From an uncultured Cellvibrio sp. (lineage in GTDB: Bacteria > Pseudomonadota > Gammaproteobacteria > Pseudomonadales > Cellvibrionaceae): DNA of 34,308 nucleotides. The DNA lies in the NCBI GenBank assembly GCA_946481095.1, contig CAMLML010000048.1, forward strand, positions 1 to 34,308, read 5' to 3'. The notes beneath the pieces are model-generated. The model did not search any database. It was not told where the DNA came from and saw only the letters and a list, made by a program, of their open reading frames with translations. Each line of letters starts with the position of its first letter. Positions within the stretch are counted from its first letter, which is position 1. Made by a program: the position numbers and the translations under genes. Below are positions 9,270 through 17,599 of this stretch, in pieces.

Positions 9270-10499
9270 ATGTCGCAACCTACTCCCAGTTACAGCATTT
9301 CAACCACAGAATTTATTATTTTAATTGCCTTTCTGATGTCTGTTATCGCCATATCAATTGATGCCTTGCTGCCTGCTTTGGGAGTGATACGCAAGGATCT
9401 GGCTATTGAGCAAGCCAATCAAGCCCAATTATTAATTAGTGCTATTTTTCTCGGCATGGCGATAGGCCAATTAATTTCAGGCCCATTGTCAGATGCTACC
9501 GGACGCAAGAAAATCCTCTATATAGGTATCAGTTTATTTTTGATTGGCAGTGTAATTTGTTTTTTGGCCGAAGACCTCAACACTATTTTAATCGGACGTT
9601 TTATTCAGGGACTTGGCGTTTCAGGACCTTATGTATCCGCTATGTCGATCGTTCGCGACCAGTATTCCGGCAGCCAAATGGCAAAAATAATGTCGATAGT
9701 GATGTTGATTTTTATGGGGGTACCTGCAATAGCTCCCTCTCTTGGACAAGGCATTTTATTAATTGCCGATTGGCGAAGCATTTTTATTTTTTATATAGTT
9801 TATGCAATCATCATCTGTACCTGGATTTTTTTCAGATTGGAAGAGAGTTTACCGAAAGAAAAACGTATTGCCTTTTCTGTTACCAGTTTTGCAGCAGGCT
9901 TTAAGGAAGTGTTGACGAATCGTGTCACACTGGGCTATACCCTGAGTATGGGATTATTTTTTGGCAGTATGATTGGCTATTTGAATTCATCTCAACAAAT
10001 CTTTCAGGTACAGTTTAATACGGGAAAAATGTTCACTGTTTATTTTGGATTGCTGGCTCTGGCATTTGGCGCTTCTTCTTTGGCCAACTCTTTTGTTGTA
10101 GTAAAACTGGGCATGCAAAGAATTTGTAATACTGCCGTTAAAATGATGATCGCCGCTTCAGCTGTATTTTTATTACTGCATAATTTCCTTGTAATTGAAT
10201 TATGGATGTTTTTAATTTTCGCCGGATTAATATTTTTCTGCTTCGGATTCATTTTCGGCAACATCAACGCTATTGCAATGGAACCCATGGGCCACGTAGC
10301 AGGAATTGCATCTGCCATTATTGGCTCGGTATCTTCAATTATTGCCCTGGTAATCGGCACCACCATAGGCCAAGCTTATGACAACACTTTGATTCCTGTT
10401 ACCTGGGGATTTTTAATTTTGTCCAGCCTTGCTTACGTCATAATGCAACTGAGCAACAATAAAACGCCTGTTATTAATCAGGAAGAAGCGGCGTCTTGA
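9270..10499 (+). CDS. MFS multidrug efflux transporter, Bcr/CflA type
   Basis: This is a 409-residue inner-membrane proton-coupled drug/H+ antiporter of the major facilitator superfamily with about 12 hydrophobic segments. Bcr/CflA hallmarks are TM1 containing SIDALLPALG, the loop 2-3 motif GQLISGPLSDATGRKK, and the TM4-5 region LIGRFIQGLGVSGPYVSAMSIVRD. The frame is open upstream to 9138, but that stretch is hydrophilic and overlaps the previous gene. ATG 9270 is selected because AGGA (9260-9263) precedes it at good spacing and it gives MSQPTPSYS, a typical short cytoplasmic N-terminus. Substrate is unknown. The DUF1801 gene begins 35 bases downstream, so they may share a transcript. Confidence 0.9.
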   Translation: MSQPTPSYSISTTEFIILIAFLMSVIAISIDALLPALGVIRKDLAIEQANQAQLLISAIFLGMAIGQLISGPLSDATGRKKILYIGISLFLIGSVICFLAEDLNTILIGRFIQGLGVSGPYVSAMSIVRDQYSGSQMAKIMSIVMLIFMGVPAIAPSLGQGILLIADWRSIFIFYIVYAIIICTWIFFRLEESLPKEKRIAFSVTSFAAGFKEVLTNRVTLGYTLSMGLFFGSMIGYLNSSQQIFQVQFNTGKMFTVYFGLLALAFGASSLANSFVVVKLGMQRICNTAVKMMIAASAVFLLLHNFLVIELWMFLIFAGLIFFCFGFIFGNINAIAMEPMGHVAGIASAIIGSVSSIIALVIGTTIGQAYDNTLIPVTWGFLILSSLAYVIMQLSNNKTPVINQEEAAS

Positions 10500-10534
10500 T
10501 TAGTGTTAATCGGATACACATGAAGAGGCTCGAA

Positions 10535-10924
10535 ATGCATTCTGATATTGAAAAGTACAATGACAATCAAGCGCCTGAAGATAAGGAAATCTGTAAAATA
10601 TTGGCGCAAGAAATTGACAACAATCTTCTCCAAGCCGAAAGCAAGATATGGCACGCCCACCCGGTCTGGTTTTTAGACGGCAACCCAATTGTTGGATACA
10701 GCAAACTAAAACAATCTGTCCGACTACTTTTCTGGAGCGGCCAATCTTTTGAAGAAGAAGGCTTACAAAACGAAGGCAGCTTCAAAGCTGCTGAAGTCAG
10801 ATATACTTCTGCCGCACAAATAAACACAAAAGATTTAATACGCTGGCTAAAAAAATCACAGCAGATCCAATGGGATTATAAAAATATTGTGCGCCGCAAG
10901 GGGCAGCTGGAGAGACTGAGGTGA
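10535..10924 (+). CDS. DUF1801 domain protein (YdhG-like)
   Basis: This 129-residue protein matches the DUF1801 family (iron-chaperone/CyaY-like fold), with HPVWFLDGNPIVGYSKLK, the strand LLFWSGQSF, and the C-terminal IQWDYKNIVRRKG. The molecular role of the family is not established. The frame is open from TTG 10496 and contains ATG 10520, but ATG 10535 has AAGAGG (10523-10528) six bases upstream and best fits family length. The stop TGA overlaps the GTG of the next gene, indicating co-translation with the PIN/NYN-like protein. Cytoplasmic. Confidence 0.85.
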   Translation: MHSDIEKYNDNQAPEDKEICKILAQEIDNNLLQAESKIWHAHPVWFLDGNPIVGYSKLKQSVRLLFWSGQSFEEEGLQNEGSFKAAEVRYTSAAQINTKDLIRWLKKSQQIQWDYKNIVRRKGQLERLR

Positions 10925-11508
10925 GAAAAAATTACGTTCTTATAGATTACGAAAACGTGCAGCCAGACTATATGGCTGCATTAAATACCGAACATTTTCA
11001 TGTTTTGGTGTTTGTTGGTGCAAACCAAACAAAAGTGACGTATGAAGTTGCTTCTGTATTACAGGAAATGGGAGACCGTGCTGAATATATTAAAATATCA
11101 AGTAACGGCAGTAATGCATTGGATTTCCACATAGCCTATTACATAGGAAAAATTGCAGCCATTGAACCAGATGCCTACTTCCATATAATTTCGAAAGATT
11201 CAGGTTTTGACCCTTTGATTCAGCATTTAAAAAGCAAAAAAATCTTTGCTTCTCGGGCAAAATCCGTTGCCGAAATCCCTTTAGTTAAAATCTCTAATTC
11301 CAAATTACCATCAGAAAAAGCTGCCGCTGTGATTGCAAATATAAAACAGCGAGGAGCATCAAAACCGAGAACATTAAAAACTCTTGGCAGCACCATAAAT
11401 TCACTGTTTCAAAAATCATTAACTGAGCAAGAAATTGCTGCTGTAGTTGAAGAAATGAAGTCGCAGAAATTTATTTCTATAAATGATACAAAAGTTGTTT
11501 ACATTTAA
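10921..11508 (+). CDS. PIN/NYN-like domain protein with C-terminal winged-helix region
   Basis: This is a 195-residue protein. Residues 1-110 look like a PIN-fold nuclease of the NYN branch: strand YVLIDYENVQ with Asp9 and Glu11, then ALDFHIAYYIG with Asp68, then ISKDSGFDPLI with Asp93 and Asp97. This is the set of acidic residues expected to hold catalytic metal. Residues 115-130 form a basic linker. Residues 150-195 (TLGSTINSLF ... FISINDTKVVYI) look like a small winged helix that could bind nucleic acid. RNA cleavage is the usual role of the fold; here it is inference. The GTG start overlaps the DUF1801 stop (GTGA), with GGAGAG about 6 bases upstream. No partner antitoxin is seen, and the protein is longer than VapC toxins. 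Confidence 0.8.
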   Translation: MRKNYVLIDYENVQPDYMAALNTEHFHVLVFVGANQTKVTYEVASVLQEMGDRAEYIKISSNGSNALDFHIAYYIGKIAAIEPDAYFHIISKDSGFDPLIQHLKSKKIFASRAKSVAEIPLVKISNSKLPSEKAAAVIANIKQRGASKPRTLKTLGSTINSLFQKSLTEQEIAAVVEEMKSQKFISINDTKVVYI

Positions 11509-11939
11509 TAAATTATAGCCATCTTAACTTCTATGCCTGCAAAAAACGCTCTTTCTTGCAGATCTCTCCCGAATATAATCGCCATCTTCAGCTAGAGCGT
11601 CCCTTTCATTACCACCTACTGCCTAACAGTGACACTGAGGGTAGCATTTCAGTTAGGAACACCAAGCCTGAAAATTTCATAATGAAATATTGTTTTGCAG
11701 TGAAAAAATTACAAAGAAATTGTGATTTATTTACTGATTGATTAAATTTTACCATTCAAATCATTGGCGCAAATTTTATCATTTTAGATCCATTCAATAA
11801 AACCTGCGTCTGATTGCCTATACATAATACTGATATTGCTTCCGCAACTGAACATCGCTATTCTCTATTTTTCTAAATTTATGTATTCGCAAACAGTTAG
11901 CTGAAAATTTAGAGCATAAAAATATATTCAGGAGGCAAC
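11509..11939. other. 431-base gene-poor, AT-rich region with one candidate promoter
   Basis: No convincing gene. A 61-codon open frame (11556-11741) has no family resemblance and no ribosome binding site. CTGCAA/TTGCAG at about 11533-11557 could form a short hairpin after the PIN-like gene, and CCTAAC/GTTAGG around 11622-11657 is another short inverted repeat. The lower half is strongly AT-rich and leads into the isolated gene at 11940, as often seen around acquired genes. Confidence 0.5.
11836..11864 (+). promoter_or_regulatory. Candidate sigma70 promoter of the deaminase-like gene
   Basis: TTGCTT (11836-11841) and TATTCT (11859-11864) are separated by exactly 17 bases and lie about 75 bases before the ATG at 11940. 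The boxes match the consensus only moderately, so this is a candidate by pattern alone. Confidence 0.3.
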
Positions 11940-12599
11940 ATGAAGTTTTTCAGATTAGACGATGCAAGAACCATGTATGGCATGGTAAATACTATAAATT
12001 TCAGTAGCGACAATAAGTATACTGTTCAAAATAATTCATGTAGATTTTGTGGTCAGCCAGCAGCAATGCACATTCTCCATTCAACATTAAATGATTCTGA
12101 TTCTGACAATGGAACATTTCAACTAGCAAATAAATTGTTACAAAAGCTAAAAGAACTTGTAGCAACAAGTAAATTAAATTCAGCGTTTAAGTCGCCGAAG
12201 GAGAAAATGATTGGCGTTCTTAAATGCAGCGCATCTCAAAATATATACGCCGGTCATTCAGGTCAATTTTCAAATGACCCTATATTCGCTCAAGCTTGTA
12301 ATACACTCAACATGATTTATTCACCAGCAGTGACAAGAGGACAAATATTTAATAGGAATGGATCATTAGTAAACGATACAGAAATTCAAAACTTTGATTA
12401 CCAATGTGCGGCTCCAAGAATAATTCAACATGCAATTAGTGATAGAGCATTTCCCTTGGAAATGACCGAAATGTGTTACGGTGGAAAAACCGAAGGCCGG
12501 GTTGCTGGTAGCTGTAACCGATGCAGAAAGACCATTCCAGCCATGCTTTGCCCGACTTCTCCAGATTACGATAGATTAAGAAAAGTGAGAATTTCTTAA
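11940..12599 (+). CDS. Orphan cysteine-rich protein, possible toxin-type deaminase
   Basis: This 219-residue protein has no signal peptide. Seen directly: CRFC (34-37); a hairpin-like stretch MIGVLKCSASQNIYAGHSG (90-108); CAAPRIIQHA (156-165); MTEMCYGG (175-182); SCNRCRKTIPAMLC (191-204). The order (beta hairpin, then C-A-x-P starting a helix, then CxxC starting a helix) is that of cytidine-deaminase-fold toxins such as the YwqJ-like group, whose zinc is held by C/H-A-E and CxxC. Here the catalytic Glu position is Ala (CAA instead of CAE), so deaminase activity is uncertain. The N-terminal CxxC may be a separate zinc knuckle. AGGAGG (11930-11935) gives a strong ribosome binding site. No delivery domain and no obvious immunity gene adjoin it. 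The fold assignment is my reading of motifs only; an unrelated zinc-binding protein is the alternative. Confidence 0.5.
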   Translation: MKFFRLDDARTMYGMVNTINFSSDNKYTVQNNSCRFCGQPAAMHILHSTLNDSDSDNGTFQLANKLLQKLKELVATSKLNSAFKSPKEKMIGVLKCSASQNIYAGHSGQFSNDPIFAQACNTLNMIYSPAVTRGQIFNRNGSLVNDTEIQNFDYQCAAPRIIQHAISDRAFPLEMTEMCYGGKTEGRVAGSCNRCRKTIPAMLCPTSPDYDRLRKVRIS

Positions 12600-12622
12600 T
12601 CACCCTATGTGATTAAGAAATT
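12590..12622. terminator. 14-bp perfect hairpin between convergent genes
   Basis: Bases 12590-12603 and 12609-12622 are perfect reverse complements around a 5-base loop. The stem contains the TAA stop of the deaminase-like gene and lies 20 bases from the end of the convergent rhlE gene. The stem is AT-rich and followed by only weak T runs on either side, so it may be a bidirectional terminator or an mRNA 3'-end stabiliser. Confidence 0.55.
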
Positions 12623-12641
12623 AAATCCAAGCTGGCAATAA

Positions 12642-14081
12642 TCAACGAACTGATGGCTTGGGTTTTGGTTTGGATTTATTGGCTGCGGGTTTGGCAGAAA
12701 AAGATTTTGGTGGTTTTTGTTCGGATGTTTTTGTATTGCGCTGGCTGTTGGTTTTTGATGTTTGTGGCTTGCCGGTATTTTGTGATTTACCTGAGCCTTG
12801 TGATTTACCAGCGCCGCTTGCAGTTTTCGGTTTGCTGCCATTTTTTGGTTTTGCACCCAGTTTGGGAGCAGGTTTTCCAGGACGGCCACCCAGTGTTGTT
12901 CTGTGACCCAACTTAATCGGCTCTGCTTTGGCATTTGGGTCGGGTTCAAAACCGGGAATCACGGTTTTCGGAATTGGATTTTTAATTAATTTTTCAATAT
13001 CACGCAAAAATTCCTGTTCATCAACGCAGACCAAGGATACAGCTTCGCCTTCTGCTTCTGCCCTGCCCGTGCGGCCAATACGATGCACATAATCTTCCGG
13101 TACATTGGGTAATTCAAAATTTACGACATGCGGCAATTTATCAATATCAATTCCTCTGGCAGCCACATCCGTTGCAACCAATGCACGAATACTTCCTGAT
13201 TTAAAATCAGCCAGGGCTTTGGTTCTTGCTCCCTGACTTTTATTGCCATGAATAGCAGCTGCTGAAATTCCATCCTGAATCAATTGCTCGGTCAATTTAT
13301 TCGCGCCATGTTTGGTACGGGTAAAAACCAATACTTGTTGCCAATCACCCTTGCGAATTAAATGTGACAATAATTCACGCTTGCGATTGCGATCAACCGG
13401 ATGCACTCGCTGCTCAACCAATTCCGATGTTGTATTGCGTTTTGCCACCTCAATCAATACCGGTGAATTTAATAATTTATCGGCAAGTGTTTTGATTTCA
13501 TCTGAAAATGTGGCGGAAAAAAGCAAGTTTTGTCTTTGTTTTGGTAACAATGCCATAACTTTTTTGATGTCGTGAATAAAACCCATATCGAGCATGCGAT
13601 CCGCTTCATCCAGAACAAAAATTTCAACTGTATCAATGGCAACTGCATTTTGTTTGATTAAATCCAGCAATCGCCCTGGTGTTGCCACTAAAATATCGAC
13701 ACCCGCGCGTAAATGCATCATTTGTGGATTAATACTGACTCCACCAAATACAACCTGTGAACGTAATGACAAATATTTTCCATATATTCGTACACTGTCA
13801 TGTACCTGCGCAGCCAATTCACGGGTCGGTGTTAAAATCAATGCGCGAACCGGTTTGCGTCCATTAGGTAACCTGGCAACCGTCTTTTGATGTAATAGAT
13901 GCAATAAAGGTAAAGTAAAACCTGCTGTTTTTCCTGTGCCGGTTTGCGCACCTGCCAAAATATCTTTCCCCGATAAAATAATCGGTATGGCTTTTTGTTG
14001 AATTGGTGTAGGAGATAAGTAACCTTTTTCGGACAGCGCTTTTAATATTTCGGGGGATAATGATAATTGCTCAAATGACAT
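12642..14081 (-). CDS. rhlE: DEAD-box ATP-dependent RNA helicase RhlE
   Basis: This 479-residue RNA helicase unwinds short RNA duplexes in RNA decay, ribosome assembly or cold adaptation. The Q motif is at the N-terminus ([14 protein letters not shown] ... TPIQQKAIP), followed by motif I AQTGTGKT (45-52), PTRELA (85-90), TPGR, DEAD (158-161), SAT, then the second RecA domain with [11 protein letters not shown] and HRIGRTGRA. From about residue 385 there is a low-complexity Lys/Pro/Ser/Gln-rich basic tail of roughly 90 residues, as in RhlE proteins, likely to bind RNA non-specifically. The start MSFEQL fits the family. The 77 bases upstream hold two competing inverted repeats (listed separately). 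Convergent with the deaminase-like gene. Confidence 0.93.
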   Translation of the reverse strand: MSFEQLSLSPEILKALSEKGYLSPTPIQQKAIPIILSGKDILAGAQTGTGKTAGFTLPLLHLLHQKTVARLPNGRKPVRALILTPTRELAAQVHDSVRIYGKYLSLRSQVVFGGVSINPQMMHLRAGVDILVATPGRLLDLIKQNAVAIDTVEIFVLDEADRMLDMGFIHDIKKVMALLPKQRQNLLFSATFSDEIKTLADKLLNSPVLIEVAKRNTTSELVEQRVHPVDRNRKRELLSHLIRKGDWQQVLVFTRTKHGANKLTEQLIQDGISAAAIHGNKSQGARTKALADFKSGSIRALVATDVAARGIDIDKLPHVVNFELPNVPEDYVHRIGRTGRAEAEGEAVSLVCVDEQEFLRDIEKLIKNPIPKTVIPGFEPDPNAKAEPIKLGHRTTLGGRPGKPAPKLGAKPKNGSKPKTASGAGKSQGSGKSQNTGKPQTSKTNSQRNTKTSEQKPPKSFSAKPAANKSKPKPKPSVR

Positions 14082-14109
14082 AATGACTCGCGATAGGGAT
14101 GAATGGGCG

Positions 14110-14147
14110 AGGTCATTAAAGAACTGATGTTACCGACCTCTGGTAAC
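14110..14147 (-). promoter_or_regulatory. Two overlapping inverted repeats in the rhlE leader
   Basis: GTTACC (14129-14134) pairs with GGTAAC (14142-14147) around a 7-base loop. That loop contains GACCTC (14135-14140), which can pair with GAGGTC (14110-14115). The two helices cannot both form as simple hairpins. They lie just upstream of the RhlE start in the presumed 5' leader, or could partly serve as a terminator for the REC-TPR gene, whose stop is 12 bases away. Confidence 0.35.
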
Positions 14148-14158
14148 GGTGGCGCATG

Positions 14159-15805
14159 TTAACGCGATTGAGGGAAAATATCATCAATTTGTTTGCGCAG
14201 ATATTCATAGCGAGCATATTGCGAGTCTTGCAAATCAATATTGCTCACACGCTGCAATGCTTTGCGGCTAATTGATTCGTAAAGTTTTTTGTCCCCACCC
14301 TCTTTGATTTCTGCAACCACAGCCTGTATTAAATTAAGATTAAGGCCGAGATGACCGGGAAACACACCGACTGCATTGCGAAATACTTTAATGGCTTCAC
14401 GATAATGCTTTTGTTCATAAAAACCGATTCCATTTTTTGTCATATAGGCTGCACGTTCACGTCCCTGGGTACTACGGGGATTTTCCGACATAGCATCCAC
14501 TTTTTCCAAAACATCCATATTATCTTTATGCTTCTCTGCAAGCTCATGTAAAATTTGATTGGCTTTTTCCTTGTTACCGGATTTGATCAGGGTTTTTACC
14601 AAATCCAATTGTGCCTCTGCATTGATATTTTCCTTATTTGTTTCGGCCAATTGCAATGCTTTGGTTAAATACCCCTTAGCTTCATCCATTTTTTTCTGAT
14701 TCATCATTGCACGTGATTTCACTGAATTGGATTGAATATCTGCACTGGTATTAAAGTAAGATTTTTTTTGTAATCGGCCCAGTACTTCAAAACTTTCTTT
14801 GACATACTGATCAGCTATGGCTGCCGGTTCATCAGCACTTAATTCTGCCAACTCTTTTGCGAGATTTAAAAAATCCTGTTCAGATTCATAACAGGAATTT
14901 TTAGCCACACGTATGGCTTGACGACTGGCATTCAAAAGTGCGCTCGTATCATCATTCAGTTTTGCCAGAGCTGCAAGGCGCCGCTGCCGCATAACCGATT
15001 TCGGTGAAATATTGGCAGCCTCTTGCATGGATTCCTGAGCTTTCACCTGATCACCCGTTGCCAAATAAGTGTCTGCCAGTAAATCGTGTGCTTCGACATA
15101 ACGTCGGTCAGCTTCTATGACTTCCTGTAATTTTTTTTGGGCTTCGTCATATTCTTTTTTTGCGACCAGAGTTTTACCCAAGCCTAATTTGGCCCAAATA
15201 ACGGGGCGCTCATTCAATACGCCACGATAAATATCTTCCGCTTGTTTAAAATTGAATAATCGTAAACTCATTTCTGCTTTTATTTGCAAACAAGAACTGC
15301 GATAAGAAGTGTTGTCATTCAATCGCGCATCACAACTGCTTATAGCTTTGGCATAATCTTTTTCGTCCATGGCTTGTTTTATTTGAATCAACTCCTGATG
15401 TCGCAACACAACTTTATCCAGACGTGTTCTCAATAGTGCAGTCGTAATGGGTTTTGTGACGTAATCATCCGGACGATATTCCAAGGCTCCCAATACCATT
15501 TCACGTGATGATTCGGCAGTGACCATGACAAAAATACTGGTGTTGTTCAACCGATTTCGAAATCGTAATTCTTCAAGAACTTGCTGGCCATCCATTCCCA
15601 AACCAAGATTGTAATCACACAAAACCATATCAAAATGAGTCGTGCGGCAAATTTCCATGGCTTGCTCACCATTGGCGACAACATCTATATCCTGCACACC
15701 AAATACTTTCAGCATGCCGGAAAGTGCAACCCGAATATCCGGCATATCATCGACAACCAGACATTTTTTTTGCGCGTAAAGTTTGACTATATCGATTTGG
15801 CGCAT
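14159..15805 (-). CDS. Response regulator with TPR repeats (REC-TPR)
   Basis: This is a 548-residue cytoplasmic protein. Residues 10-135 form a receiver with acidic pair VVDD, acceptor Asp64 in LCDYNLG, Thr in VTAESS and Lys in TKP. From about residue 150 to the end the chain is helical with several tetratricopeptide-like units, for example ARLNDNTSYRSSCLQIKAEM, AKLGLGKTLVAKKEYDEAQ, RYVEAHDLLADTYLATGDQ and NGIGFYEQKHYREAIKVF. No enzymatic output domain is visible, so phosphorylation probably alters a protein-protein interface on the TPR array. It follows avtA by 32 bases on the same strand and may be co-transcribed with it and the CheY-like gene. The cognate kinase is not in the visible neighbourhood on this strand. 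Confidence 0.88.
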   Translation of the reverse strand: MRQIDIVKLYAQKKCLVVDDMPDIRVALSGMLKVFGVQDIDVVANGEQAMEICRTTHFDMVLCDYNLGLGMDGQQVLEELRFRNRLNNTSIFVMVTAESSREMVLGALEYRPDDYVTKPITTALLRTRLDKVVLRHQELIQIKQAMDEKDYAKAISSCDARLNDNTSYRSSCLQIKAEMSLRLFNFKQAEDIYRGVLNERPVIWAKLGLGKTLVAKKEYDEAQKKLQEVIEADRRYVEAHDLLADTYLATGDQVKAQESMQEAANISPKSVMRQRRLAALAKLNDDTSALLNASRQAIRVAKNSCYESEQDFLNLAKELAELSADEPAAIADQYVKESFEVLGRLQKKSYFNTSADIQSNSVKSRAMMNQKKMDEAKGYLTKALQLAETNKENINAEAQLDLVKTLIKSGNKEKANQILHELAEKHKDNMDVLEKVDAMSENPRSTQGRERAAYMTKNGIGFYEQKHYREAIKVFRNAVGVFPGHLGLNLNLIQAVVAEIKEGGDKKLYESISRKALQRVSNIDLQDSQYARYEYLRKQIDDIFPQSR

Positions 15806-15837
15806 TCTATTCGTTTTCTTTTTATGACCAATAAAGC

Positions 15838-17109
15838 TTAGACCTGAATATCGGCTTCTGCATAGGCGCGGGCAACTTCTCTGGCAATAATTTCAGCGCC
15901 CTGTTTTAATTTTTCCATATTCTGACAATAAGTCACGCGAATACATTCCTGTGTGTGAGGCCAATGCTCGTCAAGCCCCGGGAAAAAATGATGCCCCGAC
16001 ACAACCAAAACACCACACTCTTTCAAGCGCTGATACAGTGTTTGACTGGATACAGGCAAATCAGGAAACCATAACCACAAAAATATCGCACCTTCAGGCT
16101 GATGAATTCGATAAGTAAGATGTGCCAAAGCTTGCTGAAAACATGCAACGGCTTGCTGCATTCGTTGCTGATAAAAAGGTGCTATAGCTTCTTTGCTAAG
16201 TGACAAAAGTTGCCCTGTTTTTAATAAGCCTCGCAAAATGGAGGGCCCCATATTTCCCGTTGCCAAGCTTAAAATAGTGTTGGCTTTTGCAAAAGCTGTA
16301 ATCACCTCGGGGTTCGCAATCACAATCCCTGTTCTGGCACCAGGCAAACCCAGTTTGGAAAGACTGAGTACCAAAATAATATTGTCATTCCACAAAGGAT
16401 TAGCCTTTGAAAAAATAATATTGGGAAAGGGTGTGCCGTATGCACCATCAATAATTAACGGTATTTGATGCGTTTTGGCAAGCTCATCCAGCTGCATCAG
16501 TTCCTCATCACTAATCACATTTCCAGTGGGATTGGTTGGCCGGGAAATACATAATGCACCCGTTGATGCGGTAACCTTCAGTGCTGAAAAATCAACATGG
16601 TATTTAAAAAAATTGTTTTCCAGAATTTCAATTGACGGTTTGGTTGCTGTAAAAAAATTGGCTGTAATTCCCAAATCGTTATAACCCAAATATTCCGGTG
16701 CAAGAGGAAACTGTATTTGTTTGAACGATTGATCAGAAAATTCACCTGCAAATAAATTAAACAAAACAAAAAATGCGGATTGGCTACCATTCGCTAATGC
16801 AATATTGGCTTTGGTAATCGGCCAGTGATATTCATTCTGAAATAATTCAGCAAGGTCATCCAACAAACCGGCATCACCTTGAGGTGGTTGGTACACACCT
16901 AAAAACTCTTCTGATAAAACAGGGTTCGATAAGGTTTCTGATAATGCGTTTGCAAATGCAGATTGTACTTCTGGAATGATTGCTGGATTGCCACCCCCCA
17001 TAAAAATCATTTCCGGATTAGTTCGCAAAGCATCACCGAGATCATCCATCAAGGTGACTATGCCGGACTGATCACAAATTTTTTGACCGAATTTTGAAAG
17101 TGAAAACAC
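15838..17109 (-). CDS. avtA: Valine-pyruvate aminotransferase
   Basis: This 423-residue, fold-type I PLP enzyme transfers the amino group between valine (or alanine) and the matching 2-oxo acid, linking pyruvate/alanine to branched-chain amino acid synthesis. It matches E. coli AvtA in length and layout. N-terminal features are KFGQKICDQSGIVTLMDDLGDAL and MGGGNPA; then RPTNPTGN (190-197), DGAYG (Asp221/Tyr224), and the Schiff-base Lys252 in LSLSKLGLPGAR with the phosphate-binding Arg. The start is GTG; no ATG precedes it, and starting later would remove the conserved N-terminus. It lies between a CheY-like gene (61 bases upstream) and REC-TPR, an odd setting for a biosynthetic enzyme. Confidence 0.92.
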   Translation of the reverse strand: MFSLSKFGQKICDQSGIVTLMDDLGDALRTNPEMIFMGGGNPAIIPEVQSAFANALSETLSNPVLSEEFLGVYQPPQGDAGLLDDLAELFQNEYHWPITKANIALANGSQSAFFVLFNLFAGEFSDQSFKQIQFPLAPEYLGYNDLGITANFFTATKPSIEILENNFFKYHVDFSALKVTASTGALCISRPTNPTGNVISDEELMQLDELAKTHQIPLIIDGAYGTPFPNIIFSKANPLWNDNIILVLSLSKLGLPGARTGIVIANPEVITAFAKANTILSLATGNMGPSILRGLLKTGQLLSLSKEAIAPFYQQRMQQAVACFQQALAHLTYRIHQPEGAIFLWLWFPDLPVSSQTLYQRLKECGVLVVSGHHFFPGLDEHWPHTQECIRVTYCQNMEKLKQGAEIIAREVARAYAEADIQV

Positions 17110-17170
17110 AGAAGAGACTCGCTATTTATTCGATGAATTGAACAGCGATCATCTAAGCGCAGAAGTGAAA

Positions 17171-17536
17171 TTAAATCAAACCAAACTTTTTAAGTGTTTC
17201 AGCCAATTTTTCGGGGTTGACAGGTTTTTGGATAAAATCCATCGCACCCAATTGGGTGACACGTTGATGAGCGGTGGGTTGAATATCGCCGGAAATAACA
17301 ATAATCATTGCATTCAATCCTTCTTTTTTAACTGCTTCCAATACTTGATAACCATCCATGTCCGGCATAGTGAGATCCAGAAATACCATTTCACCTTTGC
17401 CATCACGAATAGCCTGAATACCTTCCATTCCGTTGGTCGCATAGGTGATATCAACATCCCATCCTTCAGGTAAAGAACGTGCAACCTGCTTGCGAGCCAT
17501 GGATGAATCATCACAAATCAACAGGGGTATTGCCAT
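17171..17536 (-). CDS. Single-domain CheY-like response regulator
   Basis: This 121-residue protein is a complete receiver domain with no output domain. It has acidic residues in LLICDDSS, acceptor Asp54 in VFLDLTMPD, Ser in VISGDIQP (Thr/Ser position) and Lys in IQKPVNP. It probably works by binding a partner, as CheY does, or as an intermediate in a phosphorelay. ATG 17536 gives MAIPLLICDD, the usual close approach of the start to beta-1. A TTG seven codons upstream is in frame but not preferred. Neighbours on the same strand are YihY upstream (63 bases) and avtA downstream. Confidence 0.9.
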   Translation of the reverse strand: MAIPLLICDDSSMARKQVARSLPEGWDVDITYATNGMEGIQAIRDGKGEMVFLDLTMPDMDGYQVLEAVKKEGLNAMIIVISGDIQPTAHQRVTQLGAMDFIQKPVNPEKLAETLKKFGLI

Positions 17537-17599
17537 ATGCTGGAAGTGTCTGGTCAAGGTTAATTTTTTTGCTGTTCCCCAGAGTATAGACAGGGATTT

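Noticed and set aside
11556..11741. 61-codon open frame in the gap after the PIN-like gene
   Set aside because: No ribosome binding site, no resemblance to any family, unusual composition; most likely chance in an AT-rich gap.
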